NCBI RefSeq assembly: GCF_009827595.1
Contig: NZ_WTYT01000005.1
Coordinates: 1-64,000 of the forward strand
Direction of reading: 5' to 3'
Length of the DNA stretch: 64,000 bases
From: Altericroceibacterium endophyticum
GTDB lineage: Bacteria; Pseudomonadota; Alphaproteobacteria; Sphingomonadales; Sphingomonadaceae
In this document: positions 36,955 through 45,387 of the stretch, in pieces
Layout of the letters: every line of letters begins with the position of its first letter
How positions within the stretch are numbered: position 1 is the first letter of the stretch
Translations under genes and position numbers: made by a program
The notes under the pieces: model-generated
Told to the model about the DNA's origin: nothing
Database searches by the model: none
The model's input: the letters and a program-made list of their open reading frames with translations, nothing else

Positions 36955-38835
36955 ATGATTACGATTAACGACATCTCCGTGCGCCTGGGCGGCAATCTGA
37001 TTCTCGACGGGGCGAGCGCTTCGGTGACGCCGGGGGCCAAGGCGGGGATTGTCGGGCGCAATGGCGCGGGCAAGTCCACTTTGATGAAGGTGCTGCTGGG
37101 CCAGATCGAGCCGGATGGCGGATCGATCGACGTGCCGCGCCGCACGCGCATCGGCTATATCGCGCAGGAGGCCCCCGACGGGACGCAGACGCCCTTCGAA
37201 CGCGTGCTGGCCGAAGATGCCGAGCGCACCGCGCTGATGGAAGAGGCCGAGGGCTGCGAGGACCCGGACCGGCTGGGCGATCTCTATGACCGGCTGATCG
37301 CCATCGATGCCTATACCGCCCCGGCCCGCGCGGCGCGGATTCTGACGGGCCTCGGCTTTGACGAAGAGATGCAGGACCAGCCGCTTTCGAGCTTTTCGGG
37401 CGGGTGGAAAATGCGCGTGGCGCTGGCCGCCCTGCTCTTTTCCGCGCCCGACGTGCTGCTGCTGGACGAACCGAGCAACCATCTCGATCTCGAAGCGACG
37501 CTGTGGCTGGAAAACTTCCTCAAAAGCTATCCCGCCACGCTGATCATTATCAGCCATGAGCGCGATCTGCTGAACAATGTGGTCGATACGATCCTGCATC
37601 TGCAGGGCGGCAAGCTGACCGTCTATCCCGGCAGCTATGACGATTTCGAGCGGCAGCGGGCCGAACGGGCGGCGCATCTGGCCGCGGCCAAGGCTTCGCA
37701 GGATGCGCAGCGCGCGCGCCTCTCCGATTATGTCGCGCGCAACAGCGCCCGCGCCTCTACCGCCAAACAGGCGCAGTCGCGCGCCAAGATGCTGGCCAAG
37801 ATGCAGCCGATTGCCGAACTGGCGGATGATCCGACGCTCAGCTTTGGCTTCCCGGCCCCAGCGGAACTGCGCCCGCCGCTGATCACGCTGGATCTGGCGG
37901 CAGTGGGCTATGCCGAAACGCCGGTGCTGAAACGGCTCAATTTGCGGATCGACCCGGATGACCGCATCGCGCTGCTCGGCCGCAACGGTAATGGTAAGAC
38001 GACGATGGCGCGCCTGCTGGCGGCGCAGCTCACCCCGATGGAAGGTTCGATGCAATCATCGGGCAAGATGAAGGTCGGCTATTTCACGCAATATCAGGTT
38101 GAGGAGCTGGCCTCCGACGCGACGCCGCTCGACCATATGACCCGCGCGATGCAGGGCAAAGCGCCCACCGCCGTGCGCGCGCAATTGGGGCGGTTCGGCT
38201 TCTCCGGTCCGCGCGCCACGACCGAAGTATCGCGCCTGTCGGGCGGTGAACGCGCGCGGCTGGCGCTGGCGCTGATCACCCGCGACGCGCCGCATCTGCT
38301 GATTCTGGACGAACCGACCAACCACCTCGATGTCGATGCGCGCGAGGCGCTGGTGCAGGCGCTCAATGATTATGGCGGCGCGGTGATCCTGATCAGCCAT
38401 GACCGGCATATGGTGGAACTGACCGCCGACCGGCTGGTGCTGGTCGATGGCGGCACGGCGAAGGAATATGCCGGCAGCATGGAGGATTATATCGACTTCG
38501 TGCTCGGCCGGAACCAGCCGAAGAAGGATGGCGGCAAGAAGGACGCAGCGAAGGCGCCGGCCAAACCCGCCGAACCGGAAAAACCGAAGCTCGATTTCCA
38601 CGCCGCGAAACAGGCGAAGAAGGCACTGGTGGAGGCGGAAAAGCGGATGGCGAAGGTGCAGGATCAGATCGCCAAGGTGGACGCGGCGATGCTCGATGTC
38701 TCTTCCGGCAAACCCGCACCGGGCGGTGAGGGCCTGGAGACGCTGGCGGCAAAGCGCGCGGCTCTGGTGGGCGACCTCGAAACCGCCGAAGCCGCGTGGA
38801 TCGAAGCCGGCGAGCTGCTCGAAGGGGCTGCGTAA
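36955..38835 (+). CDS. ABC-F family ATPase (YheS/Uup-like)
   Basis: A 626-residue soluble protein with two ABC ATPase domains and no membrane part, the ABC-F architecture of ribosome-associated translation factors. First Walker A GRNGAGKST (34-42), signature SSFSGGWKMRV, Walker B LLLDEPSNHLDL. A Lys/Arg/Ala-rich linker (about 225-290) is in the P-site-tRNA-interaction position. Second Walker A GRNGNGKTT near 342, signature LSGGERARLAL, Walker B LILDEPTNHLDV. The C-terminal 110 residues are a Lys-rich coiled coil. ATG 36955 begins the usual MITINDISVRLGG. It is a core gene marking the right edge of the defence region. Confidence 0.93.
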   Translation: MITINDISVRLGGNLILDGASASVTPGAKAGIVGRNGAGKSTLMKVLLGQIEPDGGSIDVPRRTRIGYIAQEAPDGTQTPFERVLAEDAERTALMEEAEGCEDPDRLGDLYDRLIAIDAYTAPARAARILTGLGFDEEMQDQPLSSFSGGWKMRVALAALLFSAPDVLLLDEPSNHLDLEATLWLENFLKSYPATLIIISHERDLLNNVVDTILHLQGGKLTVYPGSYDDFERQRAERAAHLAAAKASQDAQRARLSDYVARNSARASTAKQAQSRAKMLAKMQPIAELADDPTLSFGFPAPAELRPPLITLDLAAVGYAETPVLKRLNLRIDPDDRIALLGRNGNGKTTMARLLAAQLTPMEGSMQSSGKMKVGYFTQYQVEELASDATPLDHMTRAMQGKAPTAVRAQLGRFGFSGPRATTEVSRLSGGERARLALALITRDAPHLLILDEPTNHLDVDAREALVQALNDYGGAVILISHDRHMVELTADRLVLVDGGTAKEYAGSMEDYIDFVLGRNQPKKDGGKKDAAKAPAKPAEPEKPKLDFHAAKQAKKALVEAEKRMAKVQDQIAKVDAAMLDVSSGKPAPGGEGLETLAAKRAALVGDLETAEAAWIEAGELLEGAA

Positions 38836-38900
38836 GATTGATTTGGCGGGCGGGTGATTTGCCCGCTCGCTATTCCCGCAACTGCCGCTAAAAGACTGAA

Positions 38901-39848
38901 ATGTCTGTATTCGCTTATATCCGCAAGAACATCGTCCTGCTGGGGGCTTTCGCCGCCAATCTCGGCATTGCGATCGCCAAATTCGTCGCGGCGAGCATCA
39001 CCGGATCATCCTCGATGCTGTCGGAGGGCATCCATTCGGTGGTCGACAGCATGAACCAGCTGCTGCTGCTCTATGGCGAACATCGCGCCGATCGCCCGGC
39101 CAACCGCGCCCACCCCTTCGGCTATGGGCGAGAGCTGTATTTCTGGGCCTTCGTCGTGGCGATCCTGATCTTTGGTCTGGGCGCAGGGCTGTCCTTCTAT
39201 GAAGGCTTCAAACATTACATCGACCCCGAGGAGCTGCGCGATCCGACGGTGAATTACATCGTGCTGGGCGTCGCGATGCTGCTGGAAGGAACCAGCTGGT
39301 TCATCGCCATCCGTGAATTCTCCGCGCGCAAGGGCAAGCTTGGCTGGTGGTCGGCCATGCGCCGCTCGAAAGACCCCTCGCTCTTCGTGGTGGTGTTTGA
39401 AGACAGCGCTGCTCTGGCCGGTCTGATCGTGGCCGCCATCGGCATCTGGGCAAGCCATTATTACAACGCGCCGCAGCTGGACGGTGCGGCCTCCATGGTG
39501 ATCGGCGTCATTCTGGCCATGGTCGCGGTGTTGCTGGCGCGCGAGGCCAAGGGCCTGCTGATCGGCGAAGCAGCCGATGTCGAGGTGGTGGACAAGATCC
39601 GGCATATCGTCGGGGAGCAGGAATGGATCACCTCGGTCAACCATGTCCGCACGCTGCACACATCCCCGCGCAAGATCTTCGCCGCGATCAGCGCGGATAT
39701 GGTGGACAGCATCTCTATCGGGGAGGCGGAACAACTGATCGAGGAACTCGAACAGGAACTGATCGCGCAAATTCCCGAATTGACCTCCATCTACGTCCGC
39801 CCGGAAAAGCGCGAAAACGCTATTCTTCCGCCTGGTGAGGTGGCCTGA
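38901..39848 (+). CDS. Cation diffusion facilitator (metal exporter)
   Basis: A 315-residue CDF transporter exporting Zn/Co/Fe/Mn-type divalent metals in exchange for protons. Helices 1-2 contain the metal-binding EGIHSVVDS (His-x3-Asp), followed by HPFGYGRELYFWAF. A second metal pair is in the VFEDSAALAGL helix (Glu-Asp-x3). The C-terminal cytoplasmic domain (about 215-300) carries the typical VNHVRTLHTSPRKIFAAI fold. It is separated by 65 bases from the ABC-F gene; a GC hairpin at 38846-38866 without a T run lies between. Confidence 0.92.
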   Translation: MSVFAYIRKNIVLLGAFAANLGIAIAKFVAASITGSSSMLSEGIHSVVDSMNQLLLLYGEHRADRPANRAHPFGYGRELYFWAFVVAILIFGLGAGLSFYEGFKHYIDPEELRDPTVNYIVLGVAMLLEGTSWFIAIREFSARKGKLGWWSAMRRSKDPSLFVVVFEDSAALAGLIVAAIGIWASHYYNAPQLDGAASMVIGVILAMVAVLLAREAKGLLIGEAADVEVVDKIRHIVGEQEWITSVNHVRTLHTSPRKIFAAISADMVDSISIGEAEQLIEELEQELIAQIPELTSIYVRPEKRENAILPPGEVA

Positions 39849-39920
39849 ATCCCGCTGCGAGACAGGCGCTTTTCCCGCAGCGCAACAAAATAGAAGCCAA
39901 ACTCGGCTTTTTCGTGTAAG

Positions 39921-39960
39921 GGCCGCCCGAAGCTGCGAGTTGTGCAGCTTATCGGCGGCC
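39921..39960 (+). other. Long structured element upstream of the DEAD-box helicase
   Basis: GGCCGCC (39921-39927) pairs with GGCGGCC (39954-39960), and inside it AAGCTGC (39930-39936) pairs with GCAGCTT (39944-39950), leaving a seven-base loop. It is not followed by T. It could be a weak terminator for the CDF gene or part of a structured leader of the helicase gene. A second possible hairpin (GCCC...GGGC, 40028-40051) sits just before the helicase start. Confidence 0.45.
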
Positions 39961-40066
39961 GTGATTCTCCTGAGCATCGCTCAAGAGAACGCCTTGAGAC
40001 GGGCTGCCCTGCATTACCCTGATTCCTGCCCAGCCGCCGTCGCAGCCGGGCCTATTTGTGAGCGCA

Positions 40067-41875
40067 ATGTCCTCTTTTTCTACTCTCCCCCCCATTCTTT
40101 CCGAAGCTCTTTCCGAACGCGGCTATGCCGAACCGACCGCGGTTCAGGCAGCGGTCCTGGGCGAAGAAGCCGCCGGACGCGACATGATCGTATCGGCGCA
40201 GACCGGCTCGGGCAAAACCGTTGCCTTCGGTATCGCCCTTGCCAATGATCTGCTCGATAAGTTTTCCGCCCCCGCCCAGTCCCCGCTGGCGCTGGTGATC
40301 GCGCCGACGCGCGAACTGGCGCTGCAGGTCAGCCGCGAGCTGGAATGGCTGTTTGCCAAAGCCGGCACCCGCATCGCCACCTGCGTGGGCGGTATGGACG
40401 CATCCAAGGAACGGCGTTCGCTGCGCCATGGCGCGCATATCGTGGTCGGCACACCGGGCCGTCTGCGCGACCATCTGGAACGCGGCGCGCTCGACCTCTC
40501 GCGCCTCGCCGCCGTGGTGCTCGATGAAGCGGATGAAATGCTCGACATGGGCTTCCGCGAAGATCTCGAGGAAATTCTCGACGCAACGCCGGAAACGCGC
40601 CGCACGCTGCTGTTCTCCGCCACCATGCCGAAGCCGATCGTGTCGCTCGCCAAGCGCTATCAGCGCGATGCCCTGCGCATTTCGACCAAGGGCGAAGGGC
40701 GCGGCCATGGCGATATCGCATTTCAGGCGATGACCGTTTCGCCCGCCGAAACCGAAGCCGCCGTGGTCAATCTGCTGCGTTTTCACGAAGCGGAAACCGC
40801 CATCCTGTTCTGCGCCACGCGTGACAATGTGCGCCGGCTTCACTCTACCTTGCAGGAACGCGGCTTTGCCGTCGTCGCCTTGTCGGGCGAACATTCGCAG
40901 TCGGAACGCAACCACGCACTGCAGGCGCTGCGCGACAAGCGCGCACGCGTCTGCGTCGCCACCGATGTTGCCGCGCGCGGGATCGATCTGCCCAGCCTGA
41001 GCCTGGTGGTTCACGTGGAAATCCCGCGTGATGCCGAAACTCTGCAGCACCGTTCAGGCCGTACCGGCCGCGCGGGCAAGAAGGGCACGGCGGTTATCAT
41101 CGTGCCGTATCCACGCCGCCGCCGTGTCGAAAGCATGCTGCGCGGTGCAAAGATCGAAGCCGAATGGATGAATGCGCCCAAGCCGGAGGATATCCGCAAG
41201 CAGGACCGCGAACGTCTGATGACCGCGCTGCTTACCCCGGCCGAATATGACGATGAAGACCGCGCATTGGCCGAGCGGCTGATGGCAGAGCGTCCGGCCG
41301 AGGATATTGCCGCCGCATTGGTCCATGCCCACCGCGCCGCCATGCCGCAGCCAGAGGAAATGATCGCCAACACGCCCGAGGCGCGGCGCGAAGCGCAGCA
41401 GGAACGCCACCGCCCCGGTTTCGAAGATGTGCAATGGTTCCGCATGGATGTGGGCCGGCGTCAGCATGCCGAAGCACGCTGGATCCTGCCGTTGCTATGC
41501 CGCCGCGGCCATATCACCCGCAATGAAATCGGCGCGATCCGCATTGGCCAGGCCGAAACCCATTTTCAGGTTCCGCGCAGCGTGGTCGACAAGTTCAAAG
41601 ATGCCTTGTCTCGCACGGGTGAAGGCACCGAAAAGGGTGACGAAATCCTGATCGAACCTTCGGAAGGCCCGCGTGAAAGCGCGCGCGACAATCGCGGCAG
41701 CGGCGGTCCGGGCGGCAAGCCGCGCGTCTATGCCAAGAATGGCAAACCCCCTTTCCGCGATCGGAAACCCGGCGGCGGCAAAGGCGGCCCCGGTGGCAAG
41801 GGCAATTTCCGCAAGGACAGCGGCTTCAAGCGCAAACCCGGCGGCGGCAAGCCCCGCTCTGATCCGTTTGGCTGA
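40067..41875 (+). CDS. DEAD-box ATP-dependent RNA helicase
   Basis: A 602-residue RNA helicase with the complete motif set: Q-motif (EPTAVQAAVLGEEAAGRD), AQTGSGKT, APTRELALQV, VGTPGRL, LDEADEML, SAT, and in the second domain VATDVAARGIDLP and HRSGRTGRAGKKGT. Residues about 455-515 resemble the DbpA-type RNA-binding domain (RRGHITRNEIGAIRIGQAETHFQVP). The tail (about 540-602) is a Gly/Lys/Arg-rich, low-complexity RNA-binding extension. It likely acts in ribosome assembly or cold-adapted RNA remodelling. ATG 40067 is preferred over GTG 40058. No clear Shine-Dalgarno is present, but the leader is structured, which fits autoregulation or cold induction. Confidence 0.93.
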   Translation: MSSFSTLPPILSEALSERGYAEPTAVQAAVLGEEAAGRDMIVSAQTGSGKTVAFGIALANDLLDKFSAPAQSPLALVIAPTRELALQVSRELEWLFAKAGTRIATCVGGMDASKERRSLRHGAHIVVGTPGRLRDHLERGALDLSRLAAVVLDEADEMLDMGFREDLEEILDATPETRRTLLFSATMPKPIVSLAKRYQRDALRISTKGEGRGHGDIAFQAMTVSPAETEAAVVNLLRFHEAETAILFCATRDNVRRLHSTLQERGFAVVALSGEHSQSERNHALQALRDKRARVCVATDVAARGIDLPSLSLVVHVEIPRDAETLQHRSGRTGRAGKKGTAVIIVPYPRRRRVESMLRGAKIEAEWMNAPKPEDIRKQDRERLMTALLTPAEYDDEDRALAERLMAERPAEDIAAALVHAHRAAMPQPEEMIANTPEARREAQQERHRPGFEDVQWFRMDVGRRQHAEARWILPLLCRRGHITRNEIGAIRIGQAETHFQVPRSVVDKFKDALSRTGEGTEKGDEILIEPSEGPRESARDNRGSGGPGGKPRVYAKNGKPPFRDRKPGGGKGGPGGKGNFRKDSGFKRKPGGGKPRSDPFG

Positions 41876-41882
41876 TTAAGCG

Positions 41883-42341
41883 ATGTCTGTGGCCATCCTA
41901 GTCGATGCCGATGCCTGCCCGGTGAAGGAAGAAATTTACCGGGTCGCCAAACGTTACGGCCTGCCGGTCACCATCGTCAGCAACAGCCCGATCCGGGTGC
42001 CTGATAACCAGAGCATCCGGCGGGTGGTGGTGGATGACGGTTTCGACGCTGCTGATGACTGGATTGCAGAGGCCTGCGCGCCGGGCAGTCTGGTCATCAC
42101 CGCCGACATTCTGCTGGCCGATCGCTGTCTGAAGCAAGGCGCAACCGTGCTGGCTCCCAACGGCAAGCCCTTCACTGCCGGCTCCATCGGCGGCGCAATC
42201 GCCACCCGCGCGATCATGGCCGACCTGCGCGCCGGCGGCGACCAACTCGGCGGCCCCCCGCCCTTCTCCAAAAATGACCGCTCCCGTTTCCTGCAGGAAC
42301 TCGACAAGGCCGTGGTGCAACTGCGCAAAGGCGGTTTCTAA
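41883..42341 (+). CDS. YaiI/YqxD family protein (DUF188)
   Basis: A 152-residue protein matching the UPF0178/DUF188 family over its full length: ILVDADACPVKEEIYRVA, VVVDDGFDAADDWI, ITADILLADRCL, and the late GGPPPFSKNDRSRFLQELD. The N-terminal aspartates resemble a PIN/NYN-type nuclease site, but no function is proven for the family. It starts 8 bases after the helicase stop and is probably co-transcribed with it. Confidence 0.93.
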   Translation: MSVAILVDADACPVKEEIYRVAKRYGLPVTIVSNSPIRVPDNQSIRRVVVDDGFDAADDWIAEACAPGSLVITADILLADRCLKQGATVLAPNGKPFTAGSIGGAIATRAIMADLRAGGDQLGGPPPFSKNDRSRFLQELDKAVVQLRKGGF

Positions 42342-42444
42342 CGCGAAGCCGAGAAATGGGGTGAAAGCCGGTTCCGAAGCCGACCGACTGCTTTACCGTA
42401 CTTTTGACTAATGCGGGAACGGCGGGAATTAGGGTGGAAAGCAG

Positions 42445-42633
42445 TCATTCGATCTCGCGCACGGCGAGAGCACTCTCAAGCCAGTGAATGCGTTTTTGCG
42501 ACAGCTTGGCCATTTTGGTTGAAGGTGCGATACTCAATCGCGTCCGCGACCGGGCAAGCTCTGACCGCAGTTCATCGCTGCTCAGCTTATCCAGTTCATC
42601 ATCTCTGTGTGGAACGCCAGATCGCTTACCCAT
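42445..42633 (-). CDS. Small hypothetical protein
   Basis: ATG 42633 opens a 62-residue protein that is strongly charged and helical (DELDKLSSDELRSELARSR, KRIHWLESALAV), the look of a genuine small helical protein rather than a shadow frame. A GTG at 42639 is also possible. I do not recognise it. Confidence 0.5.
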   Translation of the reverse strand: MGKRSGVPHRDDELDKLSSDELRSELARSRTRLSIAPSTKMAKLSQKRIHWLESALAVREIE

Positions 42634-42717
42634 CAACACAACCTACTTATCGCATCAAACATCCGCAACGCTGTCTGGAAATGCCGAAATAATACCATTG
42701 TCGTGGGAAGCGGACAT

Positions 42718-43158
42718 TTATTGCCCGACCAAAATGGCCTCGTCAGACTTACCGTCCATCAGCTGCGCGATACCCTGACGGAAGTTTTCAAGGTCGGGAT
42801 AATTGGTTTTGAAGGTCGTGCGAACGCAGTTCAGCGGCTTCCCTTCGCCTTTCTCGGTGTAGTCACGAAGCCAAACTTGAACCGACAAATTGCCCCGGGT
42901 GTCTGCTGGCGCGACTGAGACACTAACGACGAGTGAGTCGCCCTCCCAAGGCTCGTATCCCCAGGATGCTTCGACCGGGGCATCTTGCACGATAGGATAG
43001 GTGGCCAGCTTTTCGCCGAAGTCTCTTACATCCTGCCATTGGACCCAGAAGCCGCCCTTGCCTGAGAATTGTTCGCCTTTGACCTCTACATCCAACCAGC
43101 CAAAGTCGTCGTTCGGGTCGCCGTCATGTTGGTAGCGAAAGGAAAGGCCTGTGCTCAT
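42718..43158 (-). CDS. Hypothetical protein, WapI-immunity-like
   Basis: A 146-residue cytosolic protein from ATG 43158; the frame is open to 43371, but the extra part looks non-coding. Its pattern (GWLDVEVKGEQFSGKGGFWVQWQDVRDFGEKLA, then VSVSVAPADTRGNLSVQVWLRDY) is like the WapI-type immunity-protein family, which are orphan or toxin-linked genes. This likeness is from memory and weak. No toxin gene is adjacent. It stands in a run of accessory genes of unknown role. Confidence 0.6.
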   Translation of the reverse strand: MSTGLSFRYQHDGDPNDDFGWLDVEVKGEQFSGKGGFWVQWQDVRDFGEKLATYPIVQDAPVEASWGYEPWEGDSLVVSVSVAPADTRGNLSVQVWLRDYTEKGEGKPLNCVRTTFKTNYPDLENFRQGIAQLMDGKSDEAILVGQ

Positions 43159-43313
43159 TGCCAAGAGTTTGGCGACCAACCGTAACGTCCGCAATGGGGT
43201 CGTTTGCCGACCGGCTGCTTTCGGGCCAAGAACGCTCCAAGCTGCCGGTCTGCTGGTGGGACGTCCGTCAGCTGCCCCGAATGTCTGATATTGGGGAGGA
43301 AAGCGGACTTCGG

Positions 43314-44636
43314 CTAGGAGGGTCGACGGTAACGACGGCAAGCCATCCAGAACCCCGCAAGAAAAATGCACAGGACCCCCGCCAACAAAGCGACGCTTCC
43401 TGCGGGATGGCCCAGGACACCTTGATCGCTCTGAAGCAGGCCAGCTGCGCTCGAACCGTAGCGCCGCTCAATGCGTTCCTGCCGTTGCTCGAGAGGAATG
43501 CTGGGGTTCAGTTGAACGAGCTTTGCGCCTGTAGGCCGCATTGCCGCCACTATGTCTGACCAATATTTATCCGAAACTGCGACGAAGATGGTCGTTTGTG
43601 ACAGAGAGTCAGGCGTAATTTTCGGAGCAATCTTCGCCAGCGTCCTTGCGAGGTTGGATTCAGAGAGCGTCGCCAAAGCGACCTTGTCACCCGTTGGTTC
43701 GAGGAGGGCCTCCCGAATCCATGATTCTGACACTGCATAATCAGGTTCGCCGGGCGACCGCAGGACAGTCGTGGACGGCGTGTTGCCATCGCCGATCAGG
43801 CGGGCGACTGCTTCGCGCAGATAAATGTGCCAATGTCGTTGGGTGTTCTCGCGGGGGCCCAACAGTGGAGCGAAAAAAGCTTCCCTAACGGCGCGAGCTT
43901 CCGCCATTCGCGCCGTGCGAACTAAACTGGTAGCTTCAACTGCTTTTTTCCAAGCAGCAGAATCGAGAGGTGACACCGAGCCATCAGCAAGGCTGATAGC
44001 CAAATCGACGGTCCTAGGCGTGGAAAATTTTTCTGATGGAATGGGCACGGGAATTACGACATGTTTGCCATCTCTGGAGAAGCGCGGATCGCCACGCCAA
44101 TGGATAGAACTTACAGAATGAGGCAAAACTTCGATGTAGTTAGCGGGCACTATATCAACGAGAGCGAGCCTAGCTATACGTTCGCCTTCGGAACCGTAAA
44201 TAACCACGGCATTAGGTCCGTGACCGAGGCTATGCCAATCGTCGAACGTAACGAAATAGGCTCCGTCGTTCCGAATAATCGCGTCGACAGGTGCGACATC
44301 GTTCGTCAATGGTGCCTTCCAAGCCACCACCCAACGCCCATTTTGCTTCCGTTGTAGCTCAGCGTTGGCTGCGGGTGCCCCTGACTTTTCTTGCCCCGCC
44401 GGTTCGACGCCCTTCACCTTGTCCTCGAAATAGGTCATTTGGCTGTCGAGGTCACGGGGCGTGACAATCGCGCGGGCCTGACCGTGAGAAGACATGTAGG
44501 TAACGACTGTGGGAAGCGTCCAGCTATCCGCGCGCAAGGGACCAACAGAAAGGATGGTCCCGACAAAAAGGGGACCCAGAAGACGCAAAATGCTCCACGC
44601 AGAGACTTTGGCCTTCGGCTGTTCACACGAAATCAT
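43314..44636 (-). CDS. Exported or membrane hypothetical protein
   Basis: ATG 44636 gives a 440-residue protein with a signal peptide (hydrophobic about 17-32, cleavage after LRA) and a C-terminal membrane helix (about 411-433) followed by a basic tail, so the bulk is likely periplasmic and anchored at its C-terminus. The frame is open upstream to 44837, but that would bury the signal peptide. Segments such as VVAWKAPLTNDVAPVDAIIRNDGAYFVTFDDWHSLG look like a beta-sheet-rich propeller-like domain. I know no family name. Composition is less GC-rich than the core genes. Confidence 0.65.
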   Translation of the reverse strand: MISCEQPKAKVSAWSILRLLGPLFVGTILSVGPLRADSWTLPTVVTYMSSHGQARAIVTPRDLDSQMTYFEDKVKGVEPAGQEKSGAPAANAELQRKQNGRWVVAWKAPLTNDVAPVDAIIRNDGAYFVTFDDWHSLGHGPNAVVIYGSEGERIARLALVDIVPANYIEVLPHSVSSIHWRGDPRFSRDGKHVVIPVPIPSEKFSTPRTVDLAISLADGSVSPLDSAAWKKAVEATSLVRTARMAEARAVREAFFAPLLGPRENTQRHWHIYLREAVARLIGDGNTPSTTVLRSPGEPDYAVSESWIREALLEPTGDKVALATLSESNLARTLAKIAPKITPDSLSQTTIFVAVSDKYWSDIVAAMRPTGAKLVQLNPSIPLEQRQERIERRYGSSAAGLLQSDQGVLGHPAGSVALLAGVLCIFLAGFWMACRRYRRPS

Positions 44637-44858
44637 TTCTGAATGATAGCGACTGTTATGTGCACTGCAATCAGTGTCGCCAGGGAAGGTCCGGAATTGG
44701 GTCGTATGCGGAACAGCAGCATTCGGCCATAAGTCCCGTAAGGCTGTCATGTCCACGTTCAGAGATCGAGCGAAAATTCGAAAAGTCTTGGATTGCCGGC
44801 TATCGGCTTCCGATACGAAATCCCGGTGCGGGGACATGCCCCAGCGTTTGCAATAGCG

Positions 44859-45386
44859 TCACTTGGCGAGACAGCCGAGAATATAATCTGCTCGTTCATC
44901 GACGCTGGTTTTAGGCAGGATGATCGTGCTGTATCCAAGGTCGTTGTAAGCGGTTACCAAACGCTCATATTCGGCGATCGCCTCGGACAGGCCGTGCTTA
45001 CGCTCATCGTCATTCTGATAGATTTCCGGCCAGGGAGGGACGAGAAAAACTGTCTCATGATAGCGGTCGAAGGACGCGAGCGTCTCGCGCGCTGAGCGCC
45101 CCGAAACATGCTCTAAGGCTACAGCAGCATCGACCAAACCTCGGTCGAAGAACACCCAGCCCGGTTCCTCTGCTACGCGCTTGCGATCAGCGGCGGCAAC
45201 ATCGATGGCGCGTTCTGCGAAGGCACGCATATTCACCCAGGGCAGCGCTATGCCGCTACCACGTAACTCGTCCTCAATGATCCTGCGACCAGGCTCGGGC
45301 ACAGTGGCGAAACCTCTCCGGTCCAATTCCGCCAGGATGGCTGATTTTCCGCCGCCCGAGCAGCCGGATAGTAAAACGTGCCGCAC
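44859..45386 (-). CDS. AAA_28-type P-loop ATPase/kinase
   Basis: A 175-residue P-loop protein: Walker A SGCSGGGKS (7-15), then the EPGRRII segment, FFDRGLVDAA and FLVPPWPEIYQNDDERK, matching the AAA_28 (NadR/thymidylate-kinase-like) family of uncertain substrate. GTG 45386 starts one base after the stop of the upstream glycosyltransferase gene, so it is the last gene of that minus-strand operon. Whether it modifies a sugar or nucleotide for that cluster is unknown. Confidence 0.8.
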   Translation of the reverse strand: MRHVLLSGCSGGGKSAILAELDRRGFATVPEPGRRIIEDELRGSGIALPWVNMRAFAERAIDVAAADRKRVAEEPGWVFFDRGLVDAAVALEHVSGRSARETLASFDRYHETVFLVPPWPEIYQNDDERKHGLSEAIAEYERLVTAYNDLGYSTIILPKTSVDERADYILGCLAK

Positions 45387-45387
45387 T

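Noticed and set aside
36919-38055. Minus-strand frame of 378 codons
   Set aside because: Antisense to the ABC-F ATPase gene; composition typical of a shadow frame.
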